Origin: an uncultured Paracoccaceae bacterium
Lineage (GTDB): Bacteria; Pseudomonadota; Alphaproteobacteria; Rhodobacterales; Rhodobacteraceae
DNA length: 64,000 nt
NCBI GenBank assembly: GCA_938002605.1
Contig: CALLAF010000024.1
Span: 1 to 64,000, forward strand
Direction: 5' to 3'
The notes below the pieces were generated by a model. It saw only the letters and a program-made list of their open reading frames with translations. It searched no databases and was not told where the DNA came from. Below are positions 1 to 10,829 of the stretch, piece after piece (position 1 is the first letter of the stretch; every line of letters starts with the position of its first letter). Both the position numbers and the translations under genes were made by a program.

Positions 1-111
1 GTGGCGATCTTTGAATACATCAACGGCTTCTACAATCCGCGTCGGCGGCACTCAGCATTGGGCTGGAAAAGCCCAGTCGCCTTCGAACGGAAAGTGGCCT
101 AAACGAGCACT
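1..111 (+). CDS. IS3-family transposase OrfB, C-terminal fragment (5' end outside window)
   Basis: YINGFYNPRRRHSALGWKSPVAFE motif; stop codon at 109-111. Confidence 0.85.
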
Positions 112-140
112 TGGAGCGGCACAAAAACGGGACAGGTCCA
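1..140 (+). mobile_element. Right end of an IS3-family insertion sequence (partial, cut by window edge)
   Basis: Frame 1 reads VAIFEYINGFYNPRRRHSALGWKSPVAFERKVA-stop, the C-terminus of an IS3-family OrfB (DDE) transposase, followed by a putative terminal repeat GAGCGGCACAAAAACGGGACAGGTCCA ending at 140. Confidence 0.85.
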
Positions 141-921
141 AGATGCTTTTGCCGACCAGCTCTGCGTGGGTTGCTGGAAGCGGCTCTCCCGCACGGCCAA
201 AATACCCAAGCAGGATTTCAAACATCGGATCGGACCATTCAAAGTTGTTGCACCGAAATTGCGCATCGTCGCCCAGTTGATCGATCAACTCACAAGGTGG
301 TTCATACCATGCAGTTGCGAAATCATAGGCGTGATCAGTCAAAAGCGGCTGCAGATGCGATCCCCAATCATTGATAAAGTCGATCTTATAGGCTGGACTT
401 CCCGCCGCTGAAGCGAGCGCAACGTTTGTCAGTTCTGTCACCATCCCCCCTTGAGCTTGGCTTTCGTCGAAATACGGCGCCCAGTCGGTTGCGGTTACGA
501 CGCGCACAGCAACATCAGCGGGGTCGTCAAGTTGCTCTGTGGTCGTGATTTTACGGATGAGCGTGTCGTCGGCTTGTGACGTCGTGGTGCCATCACGGCA
601 GGGGATAAAGATCACTTGCCCACGCGAAATAAGCCCGGGGTTCGGTCCGATGCTATCGACGTTAGCGCTATAGATTAGCTGAAATGCCGAGGCCGACCCA
701 TATACTTCGGCGGCAATACCCGACAAAGAATCGCCGGCAGCGATCGTGTAGTTTTCACCGCAGCTAATGCTTTGGGCCATGGCTGATTGGGCGGAAAGGG
801 AAAGGCCCGCAGATGCAATGCCAAAGCACAGACTGCGTAGTGAAGGCGCGGATAAGGTCAAAAGGTTACTCCATGTTGTGATATTTATTTTGATTGACTG
901 GTGAATCAATAAAAATATCAT
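141..921 (-). pseudogene. LysM domain plus periplasmic solute-binding-like protein, 3' end removed by IS insertion
   Basis: Protein (SCGENYTIAAGDSLSGIAAEVYG... LysM, then VVTATDWAPYFDE... solute-binding-like) parallels the intact gene at 15592-16641, but homology stops at KSI, exactly where the IS terminus starts. Start codon uncertain. Confidence 0.8.
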
Positions 922-1013
922 GCTCTGCAATAAGTGACTGAATTTCGTCAAAATTGCGGCATTTACTTGTTGCTGGAGACTGCTGAGATGAGGGGCAGTG
1001 AAGCGCAACGAAA

Positions 1014-1037
1014 AAGGGCACCCAGTAGGGTGCCCTT
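1014..1037 (-). terminator. Rho-independent terminator downstream of bactofilin gene
   Basis: AAGGGCACCC-AGTA-GGGTGCCCTT, 10-bp stem followed by T-tract on the minus strand. Confidence 0.8.
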
Positions 1038-1062
1038 CCGCAAATTCAATTGTGCCAAGATA

Positions 1063-1551
1063 TTAGGACTTTGGAGCGTCAGCAGCGGCGGCTGTTGGCA
1101 TTTTCTTTGTGCCAAGTGCCAGCGGATCGTCTTGACGCTGCACAGAGCCTTCAAAGTGGGCGCCGCTTTCGATTGCGATTGTCTTGTGGATGATATCACC
1201 CTCAACACGTGCCGAAGATGACAGACGCACCTTGAGGCCACGTACACGGCCAATCACGCGGCCATTAACAACCACATCATCAGCGACAACTTCGCCTTTG
1301 ATTGTGGCGCCTTCGCCAACAGTCAGCAGGTGCGCGCGAATATCGCCATCGACTTGACCTTCGACTTGAACATCGCCTGCGGTTTTAATGTTGCCTGTGA
1401 TCAGAAGATCAGAAGACAAAACTGAGGGTGCAGGCTTAGGGCCAGATGCTTTGTAATCTGAACCAGCACCTTTTTTCGCGTCAGCGCCTTTTTTTGTTTC
1501 GGTATCGGACGGTTTGGGTCCGGGTTCATTGATTTTCGATTTAGAAAACAT
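1063..1551 (-). CDS. Bactofilin (polymer-forming cytoskeletal protein)
   Basis: ITGNIKTAGDVQVEGQVDGDIRAHLLTVGEGATIKGEVVADDVVVNGRVIGRVRG beta-helical bactofilin core. Confidence 0.9.
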   Translation of the reverse strand: MFSKSKINEPGPKPSDTETKKGADAKKGAGSDYKASGPKPAPSVLSSDLLITGNIKTAGDVQVEGQVDGDIRAHLLTVGEGATIKGEVVADDVVVNGRVIGRVRGLKVRLSSSARVEGDIIHKTIAIESGAHFEGSVQRQDDPLALGTKKMPTAAAADAPKS

Positions 1552-2848
1552 CTTGTCCAGCTCTTATATAGATCATCGGGTTAACTGGCTCGCCTCCGAC
1601 GCGAACCTCGTAGTGAAGGTGTGGTCCTGTTGAACGACCTGAATTGCCCATATCACCAATTCGTTCACCACGCGAGACTCTTTGCCCGACAGTGACGTGC
1701 ATTGCGTTCAAGTGTGCGTATCTTGTCTCAATTCCAAAGTCGTGTTGGATTTTTATCAAACGACCATAACCCGACGACCACCCAGCATTTGTGACCACTC
1801 CGTCAGCAGTTGCGTAAATTGGCGTGCCAACTGGGCCCGCAAAATCCGTGCCTGCGTGCATGCGGCCCCAACGTGGCCCAAACCCGGATGTGAAGCGGAA
1901 ATTGGATTTTACGGGGATGTCAAACGGGGCCTTTTCTGCGGCGATTCGATAGAGGTTGATTCGGTCCATGGAGGCCAAAATCGCGTTGGCACGCAGTGCA
2001 TCTGGATCAGGCTCTCCGCCCCGTGTTGAAAACTGTATCGGCGTGAGCGGGCCGCCCTGGCCCGAATACCCACGTCTGACTTGCGCCAACATGCTGTCAG
2101 GGCTCATGCCCGCCGCACGAAACATATCATCAAGCGGTTCGACCGAAACCAACATGGCTTCTTCAAGCTGGCGGAAAATCTGATCGTTGCGTTCTTGCAA
2201 AAGCCGCAATTCCAGTTCCAATTCCTGGGCGTGGTTAATCGCGAACTCTGCGTCGGCAGAAATCATGTCACGTTCGGTTGCGGTCTGGGCTAATGCGTTT
2301 GCCAAAAGATCCACCGTACTGACGGCATCTTCGGTCATGGCCGCCGCTTCGCCGCCTTCCGTCTCACTTGAAAGCGCGGCCACTTGGTTGCGGGCGTCTT
2401 CGCGATCACGCATTGTATCGCGCAGGGTGGCCTGAACCACGTCGAGCCCAGTTTCCAATTCGCGTCGCTTTTCTTCTGTGGCGAGCAATTCGGATTGCAT
2501 GATCGAAATCTGGCGCAAGGCGGTGCTGAACCGGTCTTGGGCTGCAGCGGCTTCTTGTGCACGCAGGTCACGTTCTGTCGACAGTGCGTTCAGCCGCTGT
2601 TCATATGTCATCTGGTCGCGTTGGGCCTGTGCGCGGAAATTCCCGGCACCAATACTATCCATCAGCAAGATCGCTGTGGCTACGATGGTCCAAGCCACAA
2701 CAACCGTGCAGCCGACCCACGCGACAAGCTGCGTTTCAGAGCTGAGCCGGATAAACCGGGTCTCTGTATCGGATCTTAGGAACAATCTGCGTTCAGGGAA
2801 CCAGCGTTCCAACAGGTTGTGAATAGATTTTGTCAGTCGTGATCGCAC
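1541..2848 (-). CDS. M23 family metallopeptidase (peptidoglycan DD-endopeptidase, LytM-like)
   Basis: N-terminal TM, coiled coil, then HAGTDFAGPVGTPIYATADGVV... TRYAHL... TGPHLHYEVRVGG M23 motifs. Overlaps the bactofilin ORF by 11 nt. Confidence 0.92.
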   Translation of the reverse strand: MRSRLTKSIHNLLERWFPERRLFLRSDTETRFIRLSSETQLVAWVGCTVVVAWTIVATAILLMDSIGAGNFRAQAQRDQMTYEQRLNALSTERDLRAQEAAAAQDRFSTALRQISIMQSELLATEEKRRELETGLDVVQATLRDTMRDREDARNQVAALSSETEGGEAAAMTEDAVSTVDLLANALAQTATERDMISADAEFAINHAQELELELRLLQERNDQIFRQLEEAMLVSVEPLDDMFRAAGMSPDSMLAQVRRGYSGQGGPLTPIQFSTRGGEPDPDALRANAILASMDRINLYRIAAEKAPFDIPVKSNFRFTSGFGPRWGRMHAGTDFAGPVGTPIYATADGVVTNAGWSSGYGRLIKIQHDFGIETRYAHLNAMHVTVGQRVSRGERIGDMGNSGRSTGPHLHYEVRVGGEPVNPMIYIRAGQDVF

Positions 2849-2974
2849 GATAATTCCCTGTGTCGTCCCGGTCAGTCACTGGTCCCGTACCAGCGTTGCC
2901 TAACTGTGTAAGCAGCCCGCAGCCCTGCTGCAAGAATATTACGCTATGGGCGCGGATTTGCGCCTTCGCTTGGA

Positions 2975-3790
2975 TTAGTTTTTTTGCTGTGCCGCAAGTG
3001 GCCAGTAAAAATCCGGAGGGATACCAGCCTCGGCGCGTTTTTCTTCGTTAAACGGAGGCTTTAGATCCGAATGGAAATATTTACGCACGAGTTCATGGAA
3101 GACGCCAGTTGGATCAAGATCATGTCGGCCGCACAAAAAGTTGAACCACTTTGAACCATAGGACACATGGTGGACCTCTTCGGCGTAGATAGTTTCGAGC
3201 GCCGCGACGGCTGATTTGTTCTTCGCTTGTTTAAAGATGTTGATCATCCCCGGCGTCACATCTAGCCCGCGGGCCTCAAGCACCATTGGCACGACCGCCA
3301 AGCGTCCCATTAAATCGTTCGCTGTATCTTCGGCTGCACGCCACATTCCCGCGTGGGCCGGAAGCGCGCCATAAAAACTGCCTAGCTCTTCAAGACAATC
3401 GCACATGAGTTGGAAGTGCTTTGATTCTTCATCTGCAGATTTGATCCAGTCATCGTAATACCCAATCGGCAGCTTGATGTGTGCAAAGCGCGGGATGATG
3501 TCCCAGTGCAAATCAATTGCGTTCAGTTCAATATGGGCGACCGCGTGCAGTAGCGCGATCCGGCCTTCGGGGGTGCCTGGCTTGCGCAAAGGGACGTCAC
3601 GCGGGCTCAAAAGCTCTGGTTTTGCGGGCCGGGCTGGAAATGATGGTGGCGTTGCTTGACCAATTTCAATCGCGGGGCCATCTGCACGTGATGCGCGCCA
3701 ATCGGCCGCAAACCTGCGCGAAAGCACGGCTTTTTCGCGGCCATCTGCCGTGTTTAGCACCGCAACGGCCATCTCTGACAGGGTCATCAT
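2975..3790 (-). CDS. Ferritin-like domain protein, DUF455 family
   Basis: AHIELNAIDLHWD... DEESKHF... EEVHHVSYG helical metal-ligand pattern typical of DUF455. Confidence 0.85.
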   Translation of the reverse strand: MMTLSEMAVAVLNTADGREKAVLSRRFAADWRASRADGPAIEIGQATPPSFPARPAKPELLSPRDVPLRKPGTPEGRIALLHAVAHIELNAIDLHWDIIPRFAHIKLPIGYYDDWIKSADEESKHFQLMCDCLEELGSFYGALPAHAGMWRAAEDTANDLMGRLAVVPMVLEARGLDVTPGMINIFKQAKNKSAVAALETIYAEEVHHVSYGSKWFNFLCGRHDLDPTGVFHELVRKYFHSDLKPPFNEEKRAEAGIPPDFYWPLAAQQKN

Positions 3791-4251
3791 CCGCGCAGGG
3801 CCTCAAGCACGGCATCAACATGGCCGGGAACGCGGACCTTGCGCCACACTTGTTTAATCACGCCATCAGGGCCGATCAAAAACGTTGCGCGTTCGATCCC
3901 CATATAAGTTTTGCCGTACATGTTCTTTTCGACCCAAACGCCGTAGCGCTCGCAGACGTCGCCTTCTTCATCTGACAAAAGCGCTATTTTTAGAGCATGC
4001 TTGGCGACAAATTTGTCGTGCTTTTTGACCGGGTCTTTGGAGACGCCCAAGATAACCGTATTCAGCCCATCAAATTCTGCAAGGGTTTCGGTAAATCCAA
4101 TTGCTTCTTTGGTGCAGCCGGGTGTGTCGTCGCGGGGATAGAAATAGAGAACCACATTTTTTCCGGCAAAATCGGCCATGTTCACAATTTCGCCGCCGTC
4201 GCGGGGCAGGGTCACGGTTGGGGCAATGTCGCCTACAGCAAGAAGGGTCAT
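3787..4251 (-). CDS. bcp: Peroxiredoxin (thioredoxin-dependent thiol peroxidase, Bcp/PrxQ type)
   Basis: LYFYPRDDTPGCTKEAIGF active-site motif. Start taken as ATG at 4251 (MTLLAVGDIAP); the track ORF is extended upstream. Confidence 0.92.
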   Translation of the reverse strand: MTLLAVGDIAPTVTLPRDGGEIVNMADFAGKNVVLYFYPRDDTPGCTKEAIGFTETLAEFDGLNTVILGVSKDPVKKHDKFVAKHALKIALLSDEEGDVCERYGVWVEKNMYGKTYMGIERATFLIGPDGVIKQVWRKVRVPGHVDAVLEALRG

Positions 4252-4335
4252 GATACGTCCTTTTGTACGTTGCGCTTTTGTTTTAACCCGGCACAAGCAA
4301 AGATAAAGGCCCAAACCCGAAAGTAACGAGACAAC

Positions 4336-7300
4336 GTGACCGAAACGGAAAATCAGCCAGCCCCCGAACCTGTCGGAAAGCCGCGCAGACGCCTGTGCGG
4401 CTGGTTGTTTTGGTTGCGCGCCGTTTTTGTGGTTTGTCTGACGCCTGTGATCTTTGCCGCGGTGGCGGGCGTGATGATGATCAATCGCGAAATCACAGCG
4501 CCCACCTGGGTCGTTACGCAGATCGAGACCCGTGCCGCGCAGGTGCTGGATGGGGCAAAATTGGAATTTGGATCCATTACCGCACGCATTGGGCGGGATT
4601 TGCACCCACATGTGCGCTTAGTTGATACAAAGCTGTTTGATCGCGATGGCGTTATGTTGACCCGTGTGCGCGCTGCCGAAGGGCAGATGTCACCACGTGG
4701 TTTGCTGTTTGATCATGCCGTTCTGATGCAAAATGTCCGTCTTATCGGGGCCCAAGTGAACCTGCGCCGTGCGCGTGACGGGACCGTTGCAGTTGCTTTG
4801 GCGTCAGGTGCCGCCGAAGTGGGCCAAGCCCGGTCTGTGCCGCAACTTTTGGATCAATTGGATCAAGTTTTTGAACACCAGCAGCTTTCCGCGCTTGAAA
4901 CGGTGACCGCCGAAGGTGTCATCGTGAACTTTGACGATGCACGTGCGCAACGCAGTTGGGTTGTGGACGGGGGTGCATTTGCGCTTGATTTGCGGGGCGG
5001 GGAAACATCGCTGCGCGGAAACCTAAGCCTATTGTCAGGCCGCGCCGGGGTCACAACGGTGAACCTGTCCTATAGCAGCCCGCGCGGATCAAAGGCGGCA
5101 CAATTGGCCGTGAATATTGATGATGCTATCGCCAGCGATATCGCGGCACAATCGCCCGCGCTGACGTGGTTGCGTGACGTCGAAGCCCCGATATCAGCTG
5201 CATTGCGCACACAACTTGATGAAGACGGGGCGCTTGGCCCGCTGAGCGCGACATTGGAAATTGGCCAAGGGGCTTTGCAACCCAATGAGGCAACCGCCCC
5301 AGTGCAATTTAACGCGGCCAAAGCCTATCTGACTTATAACCCGGTGCGCGACAGCATCGCCTTTTCCGAGGTCGTGCTGGATACCGAATGGGGGCGGCTG
5401 CGCGCCGATGGTACAGCCTATTTGCGTGAAATTTCTGATGGGTTGCCGGGGGCTTTGTTAGGGCAGTTTCAGTTCCGCGATGTGTCGCTCAATCCGATGG
5501 GTTTTTACGAAACCGCCCCGACAATCGAAAATGCTGAGGTGGATTTTCGCCTGAGGTTTGACCCGTTTCAGGTCGAACTGGGGCAAATGGTTGTCTCAGA
5601 CGGGGAACTGCGTGTTTTGTCACACGGAACGCTGATCGCACAGGCCGACGGTTGGCACGGCGCCTTTGACGCAAATGTAAACGAAATTGACCCCGCGCAA
5701 CTGCTGACGTTCTGGCCACCCGAGGTGAAGCCCAAGACCCGCAACTGGATCGCTGAAAACCTATCCCAAGGGCGGCTCATCAATGGCAATGTCGGGCTGC
5801 GCGTGTCGCCCGATCAACCGCGTGATTTTGCGTTGGGGTTCGAGTTTGCAGAGGCAGAGATCCGTTTCTTGCGTCAAATGCCGCTGATCACGGATGGGGC
5901 GGGGGTGGCATCGATCATTGATCGCAAATTTGTTGTCACGCTGGACCAAGGGCAAATCGTACCGCCCGAAGGTGGGGTTCTTGATGTGACGGGCACGAGC
6001 TTTACGGTCCTTGATACGCGCCAGAAACCTGCGGATGGGCAAGTGGATTTGGTGGCGGATGGGTCGATCACGTCGGTCTTATCGCTGCTCAACCAGCCAC
6101 CTCTGTCGTTTTTGGACAAAGCCAACCGTCCGGTGACATTGGCGGACGGCCAAGCGCATGTGTCTGGGCAAATTGCGCTGCCACTGGTGCGCGGTGTGCA
6201 GTTGGAAGCGATTGATTTGGACCTTATGGCTGAAATGCGCGCTGTGCAGTCGGATCAATTGGTGCCGGGGCGTAGCCTGCGCGCGGGGCGGCTTGATGTT
6301 GTGGCCAATAACACCGGCCTCACGATTGAAGGACCAGTGCAACTAGGTGCTGCGCGCGCGATTGGGCAATGGCAGCAACAGTTTGGAGCCGCGCACCAAG
6401 GACAAAGCCGGGTCACTGCCAATGTCGCGCTGACGCAAAGCTTCTTGGATGAATTTAATATTGCCTTGCCCGCCGGCATGGTGACGGGCGGTGGGCGCGC
6501 GGATATCGCGATTGATCTGGCCGCAGGGGCTGCGCCTGCCTTTACGTTAACGTCAGACCTGCGCGGATTGCGATTGGCACTGCCCGCAATCGGGTGGTCA
6601 AAATCGGGTTCTCAGGATGGGGCGTTGTTGGTAAGCGGCAGTTTGGGATCGGTCCCTCAGGTGGATCAATTGCAGATCAGTGGCGGCGGGTTGCAGGCGC
6701 AGGGGCGCATTGACCTATCCCAAAGCGGCAGATTTGAGGCGGCAATATTTAGCCAAGTTGCAATCGGGAATTGGTTTAACGCGCCAGTGACGCTAAGCGG
6801 ACGCGGGGCCGGGCAGCCCGTACGTGTCACGATTAACGGTGGCAGTCTTGATTTGCGCCGTGCCCGCTTTGGTGGGGGCAGCGGTCAGGGGGGACCGATG
6901 CAAATTGCACTGGACCGTTTGCAGATCACCGAAGGGATCGCCCTTACAGGGTTTAGGGGGGATTTTAATGGCGCAGGCGGGTTTTCGGGCCAGTTCAGCG
7001 GGCAGTTGAACGGGGCTGCCCCGGTCGCGGGAATCGTCGCGCCGCGTGATGGACGCACGGCGGTGCGTGTCACCAGCGATGATGCGGGCGCCGTTTTGCG
7101 CGCGTCCGGTTTTCTTGAAAACGCCGTCGGGGGCAGTCTGAACCTGACATTGTTACCTGCAGGTGGCGAAGGCACGTTTGACGGGGCTTTAATTGTGAAT
7201 GACATCCGTGTGCGTGACGCACCTGCGATTGCCGCACTTTTGGATGCGATCAGCGTGGTTGGGCTTTTGCAGCAGCTTGACGGGCAAGGGTTAAGTTTTG

Positions 7301-7629
7301 AAGACGTGGATGCGCGGTTCCGATTGACCCCGGATCAAGTGATCGTCACGCAGGCCAGCGCCGTGGGGCCTGGGCTTGGCATTTCTATTGATGGCATTTA
7401 CACGCTGGCAACAAAGCAGCTTGACCTGCAAGGTGTTGTCTCACCGCTGTATTTTTTGAACGGGATTGGTTCTGTTTTGACCCGCCGGGGCGAGGGGCTG
7501 ATTGGGTTCAACTTTAATATTAGCGGCGCGACGTCTGCACCGCAGGTCAGCGTAAACCCACTATCGGCGCTTACCCCCGGCATGTTCCGGGAGTTGTTCC
7601 GCCGTCCGCCACCGGAAGTAAGCCAATGA
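4336..7629 (+). CDS. AsmA/YhdP-like large envelope protein (DUF3971 / AsmA C-terminal region)
   Basis: N-terminal TM; long repetitive beta-rich protein ending in an AsmA-like C-terminal region ([33 protein letters not shown]). Confidence 0.85.
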   Translation: MTETENQPAPEPVGKPRRRLCGWLFWLRAVFVVCLTPVIFAAVAGVMMINREITAPTWVVTQIETRAAQVLDGAKLEFGSITARIGRDLHPHVRLVDTKLFDRDGVMLTRVRAAEGQMSPRGLLFDHAVLMQNVRLIGAQVNLRRARDGTVAVALASGAAEVGQARSVPQLLDQLDQVFEHQQLSALETVTAEGVIVNFDDARAQRSWVVDGGAFALDLRGGETSLRGNLSLLSGRAGVTTVNLSYSSPRGSKAAQLAVNIDDAIASDIAAQSPALTWLRDVEAPISAALRTQLDEDGALGPLSATLEIGQGALQPNEATAPVQFNAAKAYLTYNPVRDSIAFSEVVLDTEWGRLRADGTAYLREISDGLPGALLGQFQFRDVSLNPMGFYETAPTIENAEVDFRLRFDPFQVELGQMVVSDGELRVLSHGTLIAQADGWHGAFDANVNEIDPAQLLTFWPPEVKPKTRNWIAENLSQGRLINGNVGLRVSPDQPRDFALGFEFAEAEIRFLRQMPLITDGAGVASIIDRKFVVTLDQGQIVPPEGGVLDVTGTSFTVLDTRQKPADGQVDLVADGSITSVLSLLNQPPLSFLDKANRPVTLADGQAHVSGQIALPLVRGVQLEAIDLDLMAEMRAVQSDQLVPGRSLRAGRLDVVANNTGLTIEGPVQLGAARAIGQWQQQFGAAHQGQSRVTANVALTQSFLDEFNIALPAGMVTGGGRADIAIDLAAGAAPAFTLTSDLRGLRLALPAIGWSKSGSQDGALLVSGSLGSVPQVDQLQISGGGLQAQGRIDLSQSGRFEAAIFSQVAIGNWFNAPVTLSGRGAGQPVRVTINGGSLDLRRARFGGGSGQGGPMQIALDRLQITEGIALTGFRGDFNGAGGFSGQFSGQLNGAAPVAGIVAPRDGRTAVRVTSDDAGAVLRASGFLENAVGGSLNLTLLPAGGEGTFDGALIVNDIRVRDAPAIAALLDAISVVGLLQQLDGQGLSFEDVDARFRLTPDQVIVTQASAVGPGLGISIDGIYTLATKQLDLQGVVSPLYFLNGIGSVLTRRGEGLIGFNFNISGATSAPQVSVNPLSALTPGMFRELFRRPPPEVSQ

Positions 7630-8678
7630 AACTGAGCGATTTTGATTTCGACCTGCCCGAGCAGTTGATTGCGACACGGCCTGCGCGCCCGCGTACATCG
7701 GCCAAGTTACTGCTGGCAGATGACGCCGGTATCGCCGATCACCACGTGTCGGACTTGATTACATTGTTGCAACCGGGGGATCGTTTAATATTGAACGATA
7801 CCAAAGTGATCCCCGCGCGTCTGACCGGGCTGCGCCACCGCGATGGCGAGGCAGGGCCAACCAGCGCCAAGATCGAGATCACATTGTTAGAGCCGCGCCC
7901 CACAGGCGATTGGGCGGCTTTGGTAAAACCATTACGCAAAATCCGTGACGGTGAAGTGATCGTATTTTCAGATGATCTGTCTGCCACACTAACAGCGCGG
8001 GCGGATGGGCAGGCATATCTGCAATTTAACCTGACGGGTGATGATTTTGACGCGGCCCTGGCCGCTGTTGGGGCGATGCCCTTGCCGCCATATATCGCGG
8101 CCAAACGTCCGGCGGATGAAGCCGACAAAGATGACTATCAAACCTATTGGGCACGCCACGCGGGGGCCGTCGCGGCACCCACGGCATCGCTGCACTTTGA
8201 TGGGCCGCTGCTTGATGCATTGCGCGCGCGCGGTGTGGAATTCACCCATGTGACATTACATGTTGGGGCGGGCACATTTTTGCCTGTGAAAGTTGATGAC
8301 GTGCGTGACCATAAAATGCATGCGGAATGGGGTGAGGTCACGCAAGGCGCGGTCGATGAAATTATGGCAACCAAAGCGGCAGGCGGGCGGGTGATCCCTG
8401 TTGGTACGACCGCGCTACGCTTGATCGAAACCGCAGCCAAAGATGGCGCGCTAAAACCTTGGGTCGGCCCCACGGATATTTTCATCACACCGGGATTCAC
8501 GTTCCAAGTGACCGACGGGTTAATGACGAACTTTCACCTGCCAAAGTCCACGCTCATGATGCTGGTGTCGGCCTTGATGGGCGTGGATCGCGTCAAAGAT
8601 ATCTATTCCCATGCAATCACAACAGGTTACCGTTTCTTTAGTTACGGCGATTCCTCGCTCTTGTTTCCTGCGCGGTAA
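7626..8678 (+). CDS. queA: S-adenosylmethionine:tRNA ribosyltransferase-isomerase
   Basis: [23 protein letters not shown]... [12 protein letters not shown]... [16 protein letters not shown]... signature; 4-nt overlap with the preceding CDS. Confidence 0.97.
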   Translation: MKLSDFDFDLPEQLIATRPARPRTSAKLLLADDAGIADHHVSDLITLLQPGDRLILNDTKVIPARLTGLRHRDGEAGPTSAKIEITLLEPRPTGDWAALVKPLRKIRDGEVIVFSDDLSATLTARADGQAYLQFNLTGDDFDAALAAVGAMPLPPYIAAKRPADEADKDDYQTYWARHAGAVAAPTASLHFDGPLLDALRARGVEFTHVTLHVGAGTFLPVKVDDVRDHKMHAEWGEVTQGAVDEIMATKAAGGRVIPVGTTALRLIETAAKDGALKPWVGPTDIFITPGFTFQVTDGLMTNFHLPKSTLMMLVSALMGVDRVKDIYSHAITTGYRFFSYGDSSLLFPAR

Positions 8679-8681
8679 AGG

Positions 8682-8713
8682 GCGACGTGAACGGACAAGA
8701 CAACGTCGCTTTT
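8682..8713 (+). terminator. Possible terminator after queA
   Basis: GCGACGT / ACGTCGC 7-bp stem with 14-nt loop followed by TTTT. Confidence 0.4.
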
Positions 8714-8776
8714 ATGTAGTGAAGTTGGGCAAGAATCATCCATAGGGGCAACTCTGTCGGAGTGGAGGAACGCACG

Positions 8777-10036
8777 ATGCTACAGGTTTTCGCGGGCTCA
8801 TGGGCCTTGTTCATAGGCATGTTCATGTTGATGGTTGGCAACGGCCTTCAGGGGACATTGCTGGGTCTGCGCGGCGACCAAGAAGGGTTCAGCACTTTGG
8901 CCCTTTCCGTTGTTATGTCGGCATATTTTATAGGGTTTTTATTCTCCTCGCGTTATACGCCAGAGCTGATCCGCCGTGTGGGTCATGTGCGGGTCTTTGC
9001 AGCCTTAGGGTCACTGATTTCTGCGGTATTGATCTGCTATCCGGTTTTGCTTGAACCTTGGGCTTGGACCATCGGCCGGGTGGTGATCGGGTTTTGCTTT
9101 TGTGGTGTGTATATCACGGCGGAAAGCTGGCTGAACGATGCGTCATCCAATGAAACGCGCGGCAAGGCGCTGTCGGTCTATATGATCGTGCAAATGGCTG
9201 GGGTCGTGTTTGCGCAGTGGATCGTCAGCCGGGGCGATGTCACCGGATATACACCATTCATTATATCGTCCGTTTTGGTATCGCTCGCGTTTGCGCCGGT
9301 CTTGCTGTCTGCGCGGCCTATGCCTGCGTTTGAAACATCAAAACGTATGAAAATAAAAGACCTGGTTGCGGCGTCTCCACTTGCGTGTTTTGGCATGTTT
9401 ATGTTGGGCGGCGTGTTTGCCGCGCAATTTGGGATGTCGGCGGTTTACGGAAGCCGGGTAGGGCTTACAGTTGGTGAAATTTCCTTTTTTGTCTCGGCGA
9501 TCTACATTGGTGCACTGGTTTTACAGTACCCAATTGGCTGGCTGTCAGACCGGATTGACCGCCGTTTTTTGATTGTTGGCGTAGCCTCAGCTGGTGGGCT
9601 CGGGTCGCTGGCCGCATTTTTCATTCCTGACAGTTTTGCGGTGATCGTCTTTTCGGGTGCGATTGTCGGTGGCACGTCGAACCCGCTTTATGCTTTGCTT
9701 TTGGCCTATGCGAATGATTATCTTGAGAAAGATGACATGGCATCGGCGTCGGGCGGTTTTTTGTTCGTGAACGGTATGGGGGCGATCGCAGGCCCGCTTA
9801 TCGTGGGGCAGATGATGGATGTCATCGGTACCAGTGGTTATTGGTTGTTTACGGCCGCGTTGATGCTTGCGATTGGTTTTTACGGTCTGTACCGGATGAC
9901 ACAGCGGAGCCGCAGCGATCTGGATACCGAAGCAGTCCCATATGTTCCTGTTACTGCCGCTTCAACTGCGGTCGCAACCGAGGTCGCGCTAGAAGTCTAT
10001 ATCGAGGCGGGCGATGAGGAGGAGAACGCCGAATAG
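8777..10036 (+). CDS. MFS transporter
   Basis: 12-TM pattern, GFLFSSRYTPELIRRVGHVRVFA and GWLSDRIDRR loop motifs. Start ATG 8777 preferred over GTG 8762. Confidence 0.9.
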   Translation: MLQVFAGSWALFIGMFMLMVGNGLQGTLLGLRGDQEGFSTLALSVVMSAYFIGFLFSSRYTPELIRRVGHVRVFAALGSLISAVLICYPVLLEPWAWTIGRVVIGFCFCGVYITAESWLNDASSNETRGKALSVYMIVQMAGVVFAQWIVSRGDVTGYTPFIISSVLVSLAFAPVLLSARPMPAFETSKRMKIKDLVAASPLACFGMFMLGGVFAAQFGMSAVYGSRVGLTVGEISFFVSAIYIGALVLQYPIGWLSDRIDRRFLIVGVASAGGLGSLAAFFIPDSFAVIVFSGAIVGGTSNPLYALLLAYANDYLEKDDMASASGGFLFVNGMGAIAGPLIVGQMMDVIGTSGYWLFTAALMLAIGFYGLYRMTQRSRSDLDTEAVPYVPVTAASTAVATEVALEVYIEAGDEEENAE

Positions 10037-10145
10037 TGTCGTGCTGAAGGGGTGCCCTTATCGGACTTGCCGTAAAATCATCTTGTCAGAATAGGTTTTG
10101 TCTGTTTGGCTTGCCTTAACGACAGGCAGGTTAAGGAGCATAGCC

Positions 10146-10727
10146 ATGGTTACCCCTCAAGAGGTACTGGCGTTTTGGTTGGATGAATGCACACCGGGGG
10201 ACTGGTACAAATCCGACCCCGCGTTTGACGCGCAAATCCGCGATCAGTTTCAGGAAACATGGCAAGAGGCGAGCGAGGGCGCATTTGGGCTTTGGCTCAC
10301 CTATGCGACTGGGGCTTTGGCTTATATTATCCTGACCGATCAATTTCCGCGCAACATGTTCCGTGATCAGGGCGATGCATTTGCGACCGATCCTGTCGCC
10401 CGCGCCGCCGCAAAAATGGCGATTGATCGCAATTGGGATTTAAAGATCGATGAACCCGCGCGCCAGTTTTTCTATCTTCCTTTGATGCACTCAGAGTGTT
10501 TGACGGACCAAGATCGCGCTGTGCGGCTTATTCATGATCGCATGCCTCAGCACGGCGCTGACAACATTAATCATGCTTGCGCGCATCGGACGATCATCCG
10601 CGATTTTGGACGGTTTCCGTATAGAAACAATGCATTAGGAAGAGAAACGACCCCGTTAGAGCAGCAGTTTTTGGATGCTGGCGGCTATCGCGCTGCCTTT
10701 CAAGCACAGATCAGCGTGAATGCGTAA
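10146..10727 (+). CDS. DUF924 family protein
   Basis: EVLAFWLDECTPGDWY... DQFPRNMFR... FFYLPLMHSE typical of DUF924. Confidence 0.9.
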   Translation: MVTPQEVLAFWLDECTPGDWYKSDPAFDAQIRDQFQETWQEASEGAFGLWLTYATGALAYIILTDQFPRNMFRDQGDAFATDPVARAAAKMAIDRNWDLKIDEPARQFFYLPLMHSECLTDQDRAVRLIHDRMPQHGADNINHACAHRTIIRDFGRFPYRNNALGRETTPLEQQFLDAGGYRAAFQAQISVNA

Positions 10728-10829
10728 TTCACTATGCGCGCATCAAATGCCTGATATGACCCAAGGTCACTAGAGGTCCTTGAAAAAATAGTTTAGTGTT
10801 GAACTAATTTCGAAATTGGAGGACCTGGC

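Noticed and set aside
659-674. ACGTTAGCGCTATAG, similar to the LacI-type operator found at the gap genes
   Set aside because: Lies inside the LysM coding region (encodes YSANVDS on the minus strand) and the right arm is not conserved; likely coincidence.
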